64,000 nt of DNA, from assembly GCA_002633005.1 (NCBI GenBank), contig NMRA01000148.1:456259-520258 (forward strand), in the 5' to 3' direction. Under the pieces are notes generated by a model, which worked only from the letters and a program-made list of their open reading frames with translations, had not been told where the DNA came from and ran no database searches. Source of the DNA: Phoronis australis (Eukaryota; Phoronida; Phoronidae). Shown here in pieces: positions 1 to 13,900 of the stretch (its first letter is position 1; each line of letters opens with the position of its first letter). Made by a program: the position numbers and the translations under genes.

Positions 1-3000
1 CTACTTATTTGGTGCAAAAAATAATTAACAAAATTGTCATTTTCCATTTTTAATAGTGAATAATATCTACCCTAACAGACCGAGCTAGTAATTAACAAAA
101 AATTCTTAATCTTTGTTTTTGTGGAAAATAATGGTGATAGAAATTTTTCCTTGTCTGCCATAGTGTGCTCAATAGGTGAAGAATGCAGTATTTGTACTGT
201 GAGAATTGTTTGTTGCGACCGTGATGCAGTATTTGGTCCAATTACTTTTGGCATGCATTGTTGTCTTTGGGATAGCACAGGTGATTTCCACTCATTCTTT
301 ATTTTATGATATTGTCTTGTAAGCAAACTATATAATGATTTGTTATTTGTAAAGTGTTATTTGTAACAATCAAATATGTTACGTGTTGCCTAGAGTTTCA
401 CAGCGATGAAGACAGCATCTGTTGTTCCGTTGATTTTCATATGCTTGCCGTTACCTCTTTTTTGTGCTGTTCAACTACATCGTCTTATGCCGAGCATGTC
501 GGTGTTATCTTGGTTTTGTTATGGTCAGATTCATGTCTGGCCAAACTTAATGAATAGTAAAGTGCAATGTATAAATACGTATTTATGGGAACGTGTGGAT
601 ATTTGGCTTACTTACTCCAAAGTATCTGCTAAAATAAATTTCCCAATGACTAAAAAATTTGAGAACCCGTTCAGTGAGCATGAGTTTACATCGAAGTAAT
701 TCTTCGGCGAGCTCAGATTCTGCATAGCTTATGTGATATTAAAGGTTATTTCTTAAGTCTGTAAATAGCATTTAATGTTGTATATATTGATACAAATACG
801 ACTTTCGTTTCAATCTGTGTACACTCGTTTTTAATCAGAGCACTGTGGTTTTGCTTCAAATCTGTCTCTCGGTGGCTTAGGTCTGGAGACACAATCTGCT
901 CAAAATTGTCTGCGTTACATCCTCTACGCCTTGAGGAATATGTCTATATCCATCCAATATGTTTAGTCTGTTCATCTCCTGCTTGTTAAATCCATATCTT
1001 GGTGATTCTGTATTTTGGATGGATAGAATGAATGTTACTGAGTCTGTGTCTCTGTCTTCCTGCGGCTGTGTGCTGCAAGAGTGTTTAGACTGGATCAAGG
1101 TGTGATGGCACACTTTGTATGGTTAAGGTCATGAAGAGCAAAGTTAACATGTATGCATTTAGCAAAATAGCCGAAATACTTTAGAATTGAACTCTAAAAG
1201 TATAATATTTTTCATAAAGTAGAAACTGTGTAGGATTCAATTTTGGACCTCATACAAATTTGACATTAATCCTTCATGTGACCCTGTCTTGAGTAAAATT
1301 TATTAAAAGGGAGAAACATTCAGAGCAAAACAATGGTTTGGATAACATCACAAAATTTCTTTCCATAGAGATGTTAAAGATGAGATATGGAAAATAATGT
1401 CCCATTTTTCTAAGTAAAACCATGTTTTTGTTTTTGTTATGTGAAACTATTGAGTTCTCAATTCTCAAAAGCACCATATGCAAAGTGAAACTTCTTAAAG
1501 ACAATTTATAAATTAAACCTTTTGGTGAACTGTGCATAAATTTTAGTATCTGTAGTTTCATATGAATCAGATGGGCCATTTCTGAGATAAGATTCCTGAA
1601 GTTAGCCATATTTTGACATTTTTCTAGTGTTGCAGCCTTGAGGCAACAGGCCTGGAATGATTAGACCTGGAAATAGAAACTGCGATTGGTTAGTGTGAAG
1701 GATTGCTTGTGTTGTATAGTATTCTTAAATTAAATCTGCTAACTGTGAAGTACACAACAACTAACAACTGTTTCTCTTTCCTTTGTTTACATACATCTGA
1801 GAAATTGGTTTGTGCTGTGACAAAATAATTTTAATTACCATTATCAAGTGAAAATGCGACGATTCGTAGACCCAGTAGATTTTTGCTGAAACAGTTTCAT
1901 AGGGAACATAATATCCTTCAACTTCATTGTTTGAATCGTAATTCATGGGTTTTGTGTAGTAAGTGAATCAAATCTTGAAAAGTTTAACCTAAGGAGTGAA
2001 TTTTTATTTTCTTAATGATTTACGTCCTACGTAATATTAATTAGGTCAACCTGAAGTTTCAAGTTAAGAACTCTCATAAAGTTGGCGTCCACAATCTTTC
2101 TGTTGAAGCAGTCGGTGAGCTTTGTTCGGTCCATGGTGTTATGTTGTACTATTAGGAACTAGAATTCGCTGTATCAAAGGATCGAAACAAAGGGCTCCAC
2201 CTCAAAATAATTGTGGAGTTGCATAGGCCTTTAAAGTAAATGTAATAATGAAATTATAGTAACCATGTAGTGAGACCTCTCGTCCTTGAGTGGGCTCACT
2301 TAAAACTGTCAACCGACGTGGGGAAATTATAACATTTTATGAGCGGACACAAAATAGTTTTACCAAAGGACAGTTCACGGCAGAGGGAAGCAAAATATTG
2401 GTCAAAGGCAGAAATGGTCGCTTAAGATCATGTCGTGTTTTTTTCGTCTAAAATACTACTACTGGTAGATTAGGGATAATCTGACCGAATTTAAGTAAAG
2501 TAGTGCATAGTGTTGGCAAACCAAATAAATGGAAATTTATCGAGAAGAAAATTTATTGATAAAATTTGACAGTTGTGATGCATTATGTCTGGTTTTGACA
2601 AGACACCACATTGCGCTCTGTTTTTAAATTATGATGATAAATTATTCACAGATTCTTGTACAGGTATTTACATGTGAAATAAAAATTGGTATAATAAATT
2701 TTGTTGTTGAACCTGGATTGTTATATATGGTTTTCAGACTTATCCAAAGTGCTGTCCTTGCATTCATTAATGCTGTTTGTGAACGTTTGAGGACAGTTTT
2801 TTGTGAGAAGCGTTTGCGTTGGTGGCCCGGATGTACTAGTTTGACCATTAGTTTAATGTTGCAATTTTCCATAGAACTGTGGACCAAAGTTGGTATAATT
2901 TTCCAACTAAAATTAGTCGAAATAATACACAACAGCTAGTTTTGTGGCTGTGAAAATGTATAATATAGGTGGGTAAATTAATCCTGCGCGTGATATCAAA

Positions 3001-4429
3001 CTGAAAATTGCGTAAAAACTCTTTTGTAAATTTCAATTTGCATTTAGGCACATGATGGCGCAGAAGTTTCACTTATGTTCGCAGGCAGCCATTTTTGGGT
3101 GTGTGGGAAGGTTTGAAAGGAGTGGGATAAAATGTTAAACAATCTTAAATTACGGCCTTAGGAATCTCATACGTGATAGACAAATAATAGTCTTCGGAAT
3201 TGACTTGGTTTTTTTCATCGACTTACTGCTTTCTTACTAATAAGTCGAGCTTTACTTGTGTACATTATTTCAGAGTTGCTCAGTGGGTAAGCCCATCGTT
3301 TATAAGCGCATTCACGATATTATGTTAAATGGCCAATAAGGCTGTTTGAAATAAAGGTGTTGTGAATGTTAACCACCTATGTTCAGTTGCGAACTTTGAT
3401 AAACAAAGGCTGGCGTTGGATGCGAAAATATTGTCATGCCATTGACTGCTTAAGTTGCAAAGATTGCACTACCCGTCCACCAAACTGCAACCGTCTGTTG
3501 ATTTGAGTCAGCGGGTATATTCTTGTCAGGTGAGAACGGCTTTGGTAGAAACAACTCTAGGCCATCTTCGAAGCTCTCAATATCTGCTGTGCAGAGTTCC
3601 GTAGACCCAAGACAATTGCTTGCGACGAATAATCTGCGTTCAACGAACCGAAATTTTTGTTGAATTCATTCCATAATTCAACGTCCCCTACCATCAGTTC
3701 AGTGGTCGTCGATGATTTCTTGCTAGATTACGCTGTCGAGAACACTCGTGGACTACTGAAACATTTACCTTGTTTTACTCGCTAGAGATTTTGTGTCGCT
3801 TTGCACGACCTTGCTTTTCTCGCAAGGAACTGTGTTCGCATCTGAGGGGAAACTTGAAGATAGGAAGTGAGTCCCATGTTTAAAGATTGACATTTTCATG
3901 AAATTTTACTGTTGAATTTGCCTAGTTCTGCAAATTGGACATAGGTTAGGTTATAATGAAAATGACGGAGGTTGAATGAATTAAAAAAAAAACATTTTTT
4001 TTCATATTAAAATGGAAATTTGAAGACGAATTTATGAATAAATGGAGGTCAGTGTAATTATATAAATACGTGTTATCGAAAATAACTCAGTTCTGACCAC
4101 TTGTCGCTATAAATCTGGTACTAAAATGGTTTTTGCTCAAATAAGAGACGATCAGATGCCGGGCAGTGCTCAGGAAGAAACGGTAGTTCGTTACCGATGA
4201 TCGAGTAGAAAATAAGGTTAGTCAACGCTTCGTGAGGCAATGACAAAATGACATCATCGAATTCACTAAAATGTTCTTTTGTTATTTTGCAACGTATTGC
4301 CATCTATCGGAATTTATAAACTGCAACATTACTTCCGCTTCCGGTACCCGTTGCCAAGCAAGCGAGGTCAAAACCATTCATTTGCACGCTGTGTTTTGTA
4401 TCACCTGCTAGTTTGTAACTTAAAACGCA
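1..4429. other. Upstream region without a recognised gene
   Basis: No open frame here resembles a known protein and none joins convincingly to the downstream gene. The longest frames are short, AT-biased and lack the splice-bounded pattern seen in the real exons. It contains one reverse copy of a dispersed repeat (about 1290-1640) and the 5' flank of the DUF4476-like gene. An in-frame TAA at 4421-4423 closes the frame just before that gene's ATG. Confidence 0.6.
1290..1640 (-). repeat. Dispersed repeat family A, reverse copy
   Basis: Reverse complement carries AAAAATGTCAAAATATGGCT, AACTTCAGGAATCTTATC, CAGAAATGGCCCATCTGATT and GAAACTACAGATACTAAAAT, in the same order as the forward copies. Its start has diverged more. 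Confidence 0.6.
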
Positions 4430-4489
4430 ATGACGAAGGAAGCAATGATCGACAACAGTTTTGAAATTCTGATGGCCAGGATTAACCAG
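4430..4489 (+). CDS. DUF4476-like gene, exon 1
   Basis: Encodes residues 1-20, beginning MTKEAMIDNSF and ending in INQ before a gtattg donor. Phase 0 matches exon 2. If this exon were not used, translation could begin at a Met in exon 2 (residue 29), shortening the protein by 28 residues. Confidence 0.7.
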
Positions 4490-7400
4490 GTATTGTTTTA
4501 TACGGCAAAAAAAATAAAGAAATGTCCATAAATTTTTGAGTTGTCAGATATGTTTTGGACAACCGTGAGATAACGAGTCCGGTGTTCAGGATTATCATTC
4601 AGTGACTGGAGTTCCAACTTATGGTTGTTTGCACGAGTTGGGGTACTACCTTACTCGCTCTACTACTGCTGGAGTTAGGTTGATGATTTGATCAATCGGA
4701 TTGTGTTTCCGCGAGAATCATATAAACTAGTATCCATGTAGAAAAAAATGAAATATACCCCTTATGGCCTTATGCCCTTTTATGGCACAATAAGTAAGTT
4801 CCACAGTCTGCTTGGGTCTGGTTATAGCTTCATTATTTCTGAGTTTTTTTTCATCATAAGTTTTGGCAATAATCATCACTGTAGTGCTTGAGAACCTTGC
4901 CTTTTTGCAACGGTTAGTTCAGTTGAGAAGCAGTTACTGACAGCTGGCTAGGGGCTACAATACAATACTCGATCCCCATCGCTTTCTGTACTAATTTTGC
5001 CCTGTTTATATTAAACGGGTGGATCTAAGTTTACATCCCAGGGCTTGAGTTCTATGGTTTTAGTAACTCTTTGAACTGTGGTAATTAATTGCCCTGCCTG
5101 CAAGCCATAATGCAGAATGCTGAACAATGATCTAGACTGATATCTCAACTATCCTCGATTTAGAAACTGTTGTCATCTGGAGTTGAAGCCAAATGGGAAG
5201 TTTTTGCTATAGAATAATGACCTCATGACAAATAGTATTTCAAAGAGGCACCAGTTATTGAGTAATAGTGTCTACATGTCATGCAGTGCATAATTGTGGT
5301 ATCCTGACCAAAACGTGAAAAGTGATCGACTTGTTGCTTAAATCTGAAAGAATTGGAAAATGACGATTGTGTAATCAAATGGGAACTGCAATATTGTCTT
5401 TGCCACCAGTACCTAAGCCGTAGTTGTGTAACATGTTTTTCACATTTTCTTTTGATTTTCAACTTATTTTACAGGAGACTGGTTCGCCTGATACAAAAAT
5501 GGAAATACTTTTTAAATCCAAAGGACATTTTGATGCTGAAAAGGTAGGTAATTATTTACTGGCTTTAAGTTATAGCTGCATGACCAGTTACAGATTTAAA
5601 GTGGCTGTGACTTTCCTAAAGTTATCTCAATTTTGTCATAGTCATAACAATATTACAGTTAATAAGCTAACATGCCAGTGGTCATGGCCTTTCATAGACA
5701 TCCTGATGTCACGTTTTGCGCATGCACATACACAGAGGTCAGGTAACCTTGACCTGTTCTAACTCCAATTTTTGTTCCACTCTTTTAACGGGTGATAAGT
5801 AGATTTGGCTCGTAGGATTTCCTTACTTGTTGAGAATACCCTTGACTCTGTTTATGTATTGTAATGGTAAAAGTATTTAATTTTATCCATTGAAAAGTTA
5901 ATTATAAGATATGTTCACAAAAATCAGGGTTTTTATAAAAAGATATTGATTATAGTCGAATTGAAAGTTTTTGATTTATACGACTTATTGTTATAAAACT
6001 GGTCTTGTCATGTTCTGATAGTTTGTTATTTCTTCACTCTGTTTAGAAGTCATATCTGGCTTCAGGAACGACTGATAGTTTGTTATTTCTTCAAACAAGC
6101 ACATAAAATGTTATGAGCTTGGTCTGAAGAAATTGAACTGTAAGTTTTTTCCAATCCCGGATATCACACCTATTTTGACTAAGGAACAAGTTGTGACCAA
6201 TTTCCTAATGATAAATGATGCAAATAAAAACTTGTTAATTTTGAAAGTAAGCAGTGGTTAAATGCTGGTTTAAGCAGAATATTTGAAAGTTTTGGCATGA
6301 AACAACTGACCTAAAAGTTGTAGTAATGATTTCAAAAAGAAAAAATGTCCTTGTTGTTAGTGTCTCAAAACTAAGAATGCTATCCAGACACACTATTTTT
6401 CTATTTTTTGTCATCAGCCACTGCCATTAATTGCCTAATTTAACAACACTTGAAACATTTTGAATTCACGAATGTTTTATGATATGTCATTGTTCATAAT
6501 TTTGGGGATTTCAAATGATTTGTATGATCTTAAAGATTGTGGCAGTCCTGAATTTTTTCATTTAGTGTTTCTGAATATACTCCGTTTCAAAAAGTAATAC
6601 CTTGTATCTTGTTTTTGCATCAAATTTCAAAAGCTGGAAATGAAGATCTGCTTTTTTATCAAGATTAGATTAAATTCTTGTTCTGATAAGTATCACTTTC
6701 ATTAGGTTATAAAACACTAATTGGATTATGTTTATTTCCAGGCGACAAGGGTACTTTATGCATTTGCCTCACCTGCTCATAAAGTGCGAGCCATGCAAGT
6801 TATGGAACCAGTAAGTTGCGTATTTATCGATAATCACAATGAATTTTGGCTATAACGTTTTCTTTGTTATTTAAGGTTATGTAGAACCCTTCAGAATTTT
6901 GCTAACTTCTGAACATCATATTTCAGAAATGGCTGATTAGATTGATGTGCAACTTTCAGATACTATTTTTATGCCAACACAATGTTAGAAATTGCCTATA
7001 AAGTGTTCTACTTTTGCATGAGGGACTATCAAAATATATGACGTTTATGATTTTCATGAAAAAATCTGAAGTTGCGTAAACAAAAACGAAGTGACATTTT
7101 GGAAAACAGTAACAATGTTTGTGAGATATCGTCTTGAACATTTCTTCAAGTAAAATTTGATCATGTTATCGATGCTGTTGTTTTACTATCAATGTACCTT
7201 TCTGTTTTGCCAAACCCAATTTATGAAAAACTGGTATAAAGTCAAAATCAACTTCTTGTTTTCTAGTCTCAAAAAATATAGATAGATATTTGTCTAAATA
7301 CGCATACTTGTCAATGTGGCCATACATAATCTTACTATTTTATTTGTCATAATAGTAACAAATACAAAAGCACCATACGCACACACATCTAAGATTAGGA

Positions 7401-10400
7401 ATTGGAAATCTATTGTTTAAGGGCTTTTTACAGGGTGGTGTGTTTCTTGAGAACATTTCATGATACATGACTTATAAGTTTCAGATTACATTCAAGGTGC
7501 AATGTTTTTAACAAAGATTTTCACTCTCATTTAATTGGGGCATGTCTTTATGAATAGGCATGAATTACTGCTTGACTGGGGTAGTGGGGTAAGGCACCTC
7601 GCCTAGGCTAGTCTTGGTGTAGCCTGGTCTATAGATGCTATTCTCATGGCATCAAATGATTATTTTTTTAATACAGGGTAATTAATCCGATGTCATTACT
7701 TAACAGCACGGGAATAGCTTGATCCCTAGGTCATCGTAATAATGTTTATAAATATACATTGTTAGACACCTAGTGAAATTACTTTCAAAATATTCTTGCA
7801 ATGACTATAGACTGAGTTCTGAAGGCAGTCTAAATAATGTAGAGAGGTCAAACCAAAATGAAACTTATCAGAGAATTATCTTGCAAGCAACCATGTTAAA
7901 GTTGTGTTTATAGTGTTTGAATCAAAACAGAAATTTGATTGAATAGACTGCTTCATTTGTGAGGAGAAAATGTGTGGTGTTTAGTTTTTTCGTTCATTTT
8001 CAGTTTGATTTATGCATTTCCTTGAGTCATTATTGTATCCTATTTTAGCGACTAGTCCGGATGTCATGCGCTGAGGCAAGATCTATTTTAGGAGCTGTGA
8101 GCATCCACAACGATAAACTGATTATTTTAGACTGTATTAAAAGGTTGGTAGTATTTGTTCCATTTTCTCAATCAGTTCTTTCGAAAGCAGTGAACTGATA
8201 TTGGTAGCATTCATACATCTCCTTCCAAAAGGCTAGGAACTCTGTTGCATTCTTGCAGCTAAGCTGTCACAAGTTTCAAAACATGTTTCATATAATTTTG
8301 ACATTTTTAAACTTATAGTGGTATAATCTCACTGATTAATGACAAAAATAATTGCTGAAATTACCTTTTCAAAGGTTTCAAACATTATTGTGAATGCTTA
8401 CAATTTTCAAAATGTTTTCTTGGTTGGAAGCTGTAATAATTCAAGAATTGAATATGGAAAAGCAATAATTTGGTGCTACATATGTTTTAAGGAAAATTGA
8501 GAAAATGAAATTTCACTTCTCTGCTATGCTGTGTGCTTTTACCAGATATGACTTTAAATTTTTGTAAAAACATCCTTCTGTAATATTCCTCATTAATTGC
8601 TTCATCATCAGTAACTTAAGTATGACAAGTTGGCAAACACAAACATAACAGTAGAACTCATTGAGCAGTCTTAACTTTTTACATTTTGGGGGTGCTTTTC
8701 ACGATATATTTCACAGAAAATTACAAATTTATTTGGTCTGAAGTGCTTACTAGTTACTTTGCCCAAACTCGGAACACTAAGAAGAGTCAATTTTCATTAT
8801 CAACCAATATGATATAATAGTTCTATAACTGCATGTGAATAAGACAACATTTCTTATAATCTATTTTACCCGGGGTATGTGATGAGCTAGGTTGCTGAGT
8901 AAAACAAGATGAGGATTGTCGAATAATGTCATTTATTATGACGCAAGTAGGAAGTAAAATAAAAAAGACTGTAAGATGAGCGTGGAAAAAACGTCACCGG
9001 TGTGTACATAGATGTACTCTTAATAATAAAAGAAAAACAAAAAGAATTAAAGAAGCCTGCAAATTTTTTTAAAATGTGTTGTGTCTGTGCATTTCTGTTC
9101 CTTTTTGTGGTCCACATCGGGTCATAATAGTGACGGATACGTTATCACCAAACAGTCTAACATGATCATCACTATGTGTAATAAGTTTTAACATTTATTA
9201 GCAAGACAAATCAAACAGTTATGTACTTGTTACCTATACATCAAGCAGGGAATTGAGATGAAAATGTATTTAAATTTCTAATATTATTATGTCTGATTCA
9301 TTGTCACATATTTTTCAGATGTCTCACAGACTGTCAAATGAGAATGGGCCAAGAGTTTATACTCAGTGCGTTTCCATATGAAGATGACAAAAGGAAAGCT
9401 CTCAGAATCCTGGACACTGTAAGTTTTTAACACATGCAATTTATTAATAATAGTAATAGTAACAACAGCAGTATGCCTATTCACTGTATTTTATTGTTGT
9501 GTTTGATATGTAAGTACTGTGGGCTGATGGCCTCGAGTATGAATAACCGTGTTCACTATGAGTGACAGTAGTAAAATTATATACATTTATTTGAAGCTCA
9601 GTAAAAACTCTATCAAATAGTTATAAGTGAACAAACACAAGTGAATGCGTAAAACTGAATGATATTTGGCAATCAAGAATTACTGTAAGAAAAAGATATA
9701 AAGAAATACTGGGTAAATAAATATTTTTGTGTCAATACCTGCAGCACTGCACTGTGACAACCTTTTTGTTTATTTATGATTTGACATTTTTTTCAAAATA
9801 TCTTTTTCATCACTGTTTCTTTGGGACATTTTAAAGAAGTTAATTGCTTATTCATTTTGTTGAGGTCATATCTGCAGACTCATTTAGTAATCTCAACCCT
9901 TACGTTTTGATATAAAGATTTTGTTTGTTACTAAACATTTTTTCTCAGAATGCAATTTCATTCCCTCTAACTGGCAAATGATATCTAATTGTCAGGTGAG
10001 GTCTGATGTTGCGAACCTGACACCTGCTGGTGGTCACCAAGGTTACGCAGCTCTAGGAGGACTGTACACACAGGCGCGGCCCATGGACCCTCATTTATAT
10101 GGTTCTATTCCAGAACAAAGAAAAACCATACCTGTAAGTCTATAATTCGATATCATGCTTTCTAATGTGGCATTGTTGTCAAAGTTGTAATTAGGTAATG
10201 TTTTTAATTCAAAGTTTCTCTTTCAATATGCCGTGGGAGCTCACAAGAAAACAAAACTTTATGAGGAACCCTATACAGGTAGAAATTGATGGTGGGACAA
10301 TAATTGTCCAACCCTTGGGGTTTACTACTGCGGACACAATAGCCCAGTGAATTCAGTGCTACTGCTTGAGATGCTTGGTCACCTATGTAATCCTTTATGA

Positions 10401-10930
10401 CTATTTGTCTGGTGACTGTTGGCAGCCCAGCCCGCAGCTGGTTCTCTATTGTGTTGGTAGGGAATGGGGTAACTAGCCCTCTAGTTGACTAGTAAATGAT
10501 TGGGTTGTGGCTTGAATTTTCACGTGTGCTAGGTCCCTCTTCTCTAGACAACTTAATGTAATATTGTACATGTTGTTAGAAGTAGATTTCTCTTGCTCAA
10601 GCAAATCTTAAGTTATAACTCAAGAAACTGGAATTAAGTATTTGACAATCAAATCTTTTCATTCTTCAGGGTTATGGTTCTATTGAGATACCACCAGAGG
10701 CCAAGCCAGGTGTAGTACCATCAATGTACACTGGTCACCCATCGTATGCTTACCCCAAAGACCGGTCATTTTCTCAGGACAGGGGCTACCCTGGCACAGA
10801 GGGATACCCTGCCATCATCAAAGAAGCACCCACGTACCCCGCAGGTGCACCTCCTGTGGAGATGACAGGATGTGGGGCACCTGCACCCACAGGCTTCACG
10901 GGATACCAGAAATATGCTATGTTTCAGTGA
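4430..10930 (+). CDS. DUF4476-like domain protein with Pro/Gly/Tyr-rich tail, 7 exons, complete
   Basis: Exons: 4430-4489, 5475-5543, 6742-6810, 8049-8143, 9319-9418, 9996-10133, 10670-10930. All junctions are GT-AG and phases match, giving 263 residues and a TGA stop. The start is supported by an in-frame TAA 9 nt upstream. Residues about 30-135 form helical repeats with the spaced pattern F-D-x-x-K, L-x-x-F/I-S and D-D-K-x-x-A-L-x-I-L, which resembles DUF4476 (PF14771) proteins; this family call is from memory of the pattern, not a search. The tail (about 136-263) is rich in Pro, Gly and Tyr, with GYP/YPG-type runs, and is probably disordered. No signal peptide or membrane segment is seen, so it is probably cytosolic. 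Function is unknown. It is convergent with KSR downstream. Confidence 0.82.
5475..5543 (+). CDS. DUF4476-like gene, exon 2
   Basis: Exactly 23 codons between a ttttacag acceptor and a gtaggt donor, phase 0 on both sides. It carries the start of the helical domain (KGHFDAEK). Confidence 0.8.
6742..6810 (+). CDS. DUF4476-like gene, exon 3
   Basis: Exactly 23 codons between tttccag and gtaagt, phase 0. Encodes the segment containing LYAFASPAHKVRAMQV, the first clear repeat of the domain. Confidence 0.85.
6864..7290 (+). repeat. Dispersed repeat family A, forward copy
   Basis: Begins TTAAGGTTATGTAGAACCC and continues through CTAACTTC(T/A)GAACATCATA, ATTTCAGAAATGGC, GAGATATC and ATTTGATCATGTTAT. 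The order of these blocks is shared with 15987, 34576 and, in reverse, about 1290 and 47130. In intron 3 of the DUF4476-like gene. Confidence 0.75.
8049..8143 (+). CDS. DUF4476-like gene, exon 4
   Basis: Acceptor ttttag, donor gttggt. Ends with two bases (AG) of an Arg codon completed by the next exon. Encodes the second repeat, with CAEARSILGAVSIHNDKL. Confidence 0.85.
9319..9418 (+). CDS. DUF4476-like gene, exon 5
   Basis: Acceptor tttttcag, donor gtaagt. Its first base completes the split Arg codon. Encodes the third repeat, with FILSAFPYEDDKRKALRIL. Confidence 0.87.
9996..10133 (+). CDS. DUF4476-like gene, exon 6
   Basis: 46 codons between attgtcag and gtaagt, phase 0. Starts the low-complexity tail after the helical domain, with Gly/Tyr/Pro residues and several basic residues. 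Confidence 0.85.
10670..10930 (+). CDS. DUF4476-like gene, last exon
   Basis: Acceptor cattcttcag. 86 codons plus TGA. Rich in Pro, Gly, Tyr and Ala (GYPGTEGYP, YPAGAPP), and ends in YAMFQ. Base composition is clearly more GC-rich than the flanking introns. Confidence 0.88.
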   Translation, partial: GYGSIEIPPEAKPGVVPSMYTGHPSYAYPKDRSFSQDRGYPGTEGYPAIIKEAPTYPAGAPPVEMTGCGAPAPTGFTGYQKYAMFQ

Positions 10931-13900
10931 GACGGTTATCAAATTTGTTGATACAATCATATCTCCAGACGTTGGATTCCTTGACAAGCACTTTGTCAGA
11001 AATGTTTCATAATCATATGGATGGAATTTGCAAACTTTTATGAGTCTGATCCCTGCACTGGATCTATATTTCCATGCCTGTTCAAGATTTACACATTCAT
11101 GTAATGAATATGAATTGTTACAAAATTTAAGTGGCTGTGGTAAAAATTTGCATAACTGCTTCATTTCCATGGTGAAGATGCCTGCATTTGTTTTTAGAAG
11201 ATTTTTTGTATATTCTGTTAAAATTATTCACACATTTCTTCCGAATTCCTATGATTGCCAGAAGATTTAATGTTTAGTACTATTGCTCATTGTGTACTAT
11301 ATTGTATATAAATATGTGTTAGTGTAGTCCTTGGTTCAAATTTGGCTTGTAATCATTTTAGTTGCCTGAATATTCATGTTTGACATGTATCTCATACTAG
11401 ACTGTTGCAATGTCTGTGTTTCAACTAACTTGTTTTAAAATCACGTTATCGGGTGCATCTACTTTTAAACATTTTAGAAAATTAATGTTAACTGACTGTT
11501 TCTACCAGGTGAATGGATAAATTATCAGGTTATTTGTCTTTTGCTAAGCACAAGATCATCATGCGTGTAGTTTTTTGTATTATCATTGTACAGTGTATGT
11601 GCCAAATATAACAGAACACACTGACATCATGTGGTTATGTTGGTCAGGCTTTAAAGTAGCTATGAACCTGGTTTTGGCTGTTGAAGAAACAAAACGTTTG
11701 CTTTACATCCTTTATAACAATAAGTTTGATTATCAACTTGTTCCTTACTCAGATGGGCAATAACTTGATCTATGGAAGAACTGAGTGTTTGCGATAGTGA
11801 TAGACACTCGACAAAGAGTTACAATTCTTGACTTATTTAATAAGTTCAATTCTATATCGTTTAATTTCTCCACAAAAGTGAAGATCAAAAGCATCTTAAT
11901 GCATTACATACATGGGTTCTAGTGAATAGATGTCAGAAAACAACATTTGGTGAATCTCCCATTTGGTAAAAGGGTAATCAGCCTTAGAGAAATGGATAAA
12001 TGTCCATTTTGGCAGTTCTTTTTGAGCAAAATTAGTAACAAAATTAGTCGCCTGATCTCCAGCCATAATATACTCTATGTTTTTCCACAAGCCCAGGACT
12101 TGTCTTCTGAGTAAGCAACAAGTTAAGATCACGTTAGCAAGGGTATGTGCCCAAAACAAAAAGTTATCTTTTAATGGAAGGGTGATGTACAGCCGCTTTA
12201 AATATTTGAATAATCCAACACCACCACCGATTGCATGTTCAATTCACCTCTGAATAGCCATGTTTTGTTTTTTTGCATAAGTCTGGATGATTAATTTGCA
12301 ACTAGTATGCCAAAAATTTTGTTAATTCTTTGCAATGATAATTATGTGATGGATCTTTAAAGCAGTATCTGACCTAGTACATTTCACACAAATATTTTAA
12401 GCAATTGTAAACCTGTAAATTTTTTGATACGAAACATCAATAAGGCACAAAAGCTTGAAATTTATAAAGCACTAAAATATCTATATTAGATGTCGCTGGG
12501 CTTGGGAGTGAATCTCAATCAAAAACTGAAAAGTGGAATGGTAGTTACCGAAAATGCCATTAGACAAAACATCGTACAATTGAAATTCACCAGTGTAAAA
12601 TTGATCGCTTCATTTATTCAAATGTAGTTGACTATATACAGGTAGAATTTACACAGTATTGCACAAGCTTCATTTTATACATATATAATCCTGTCAGACC
12701 CCGTGACAGTAAACCACACCAACATGACTCAAAACACAAATTACACACACACGATACACAAAACAGAAATGTAACATTTCAATGACTACAATCAAAATTC
12801 TCCAACAGTGCCTTACAGTACTTGAAACTTACTTACTTGAAACACATTCTACGCAGTGACCTTGCTTTTTTCTCAACACTTCAGAGGACCCTAGCAGTTA
12901 CGTATTTCTTCATTGATAGACCAGAAAATGAACAATCTACGATAAATTCAAAGTTGGACAAAAAGATGGGTGGAAATTTACCCTGAATGTTTTTTGCAAT
13001 TTTTGCACTACACAAAACATAATAGAATACTGACGAAGCTATAACAGTCCAGAATTACACCACATATTAGATTACAAATTTATTTCTACGCAAATGGGCA
13101 AAATAACAAATGTACAGCAAGTAGTTGATGCTCACACGCTCCTTGATTTTTGGTTACGAAAATGACCTGAAACCTTTTTGGCAAAAAAAATGGCAAAACT
13201 TGTAACCCCAACAATCCCAACAACGTGTAAAAATATTCGCCAACAGCAACGAGTAGGATTTACCATTAAAATCAGATGACTGGATTGCTTACTGACCCAA
13301 CGAACACCATCTACCATGCCATCACCAGTAATCATTGTCACAATCTTTAAGCATTCCAACAGCATAGTCTGCCACAAATGTACATTCACTGTCTCAAAAA
13401 TGAGAAAAAAATGAGGCAGCAATTTTCCAAGTATTTTGCCCATAAAATAGACGAGTGAAATTTCTATTTTTCATTAAAATTAAATGGGACTTACTCAATA
13501 ACTCAGTAATGAACATACCCTCTACTGTCTAGATGTAATAAAATAGCTTCCAATTTCAGAGTGGCCTATCAAAGTATTGTCAGGAAATTATCAAACTACA
13601 TGTGTAGCAATTTAACAATAAATCATTTACCAGGAATGTGTTACATATTGTAAGGCACTGGTGACACATGGCAAGAAAAACTAATTCTCCCATAAGCCAA
13701 CATTCTAGCCTCATTTGCATATTGTACCAGTGGTGGTCATTTTGATAGTGTACACAAGTACGTCTCTGTACTTCCTCCCAAAATACTGACCTTTCACTCA
13801 CATGAATTCACATCACCTTGCATGATCTGGCCAAACTTACAAGAAATTTACGCTATGAAACCCAGACCTAGATTGGTTTTGATTGAAACATGGTATTCAT

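Noticed and set aside
3271-3300. tRNA-like A-box (TTGCTCAGTGGGTAAG)
   Set aside because: No matching B-box or cloverleaf follows, so neither a tRNA nor a clear SINE can be claimed.
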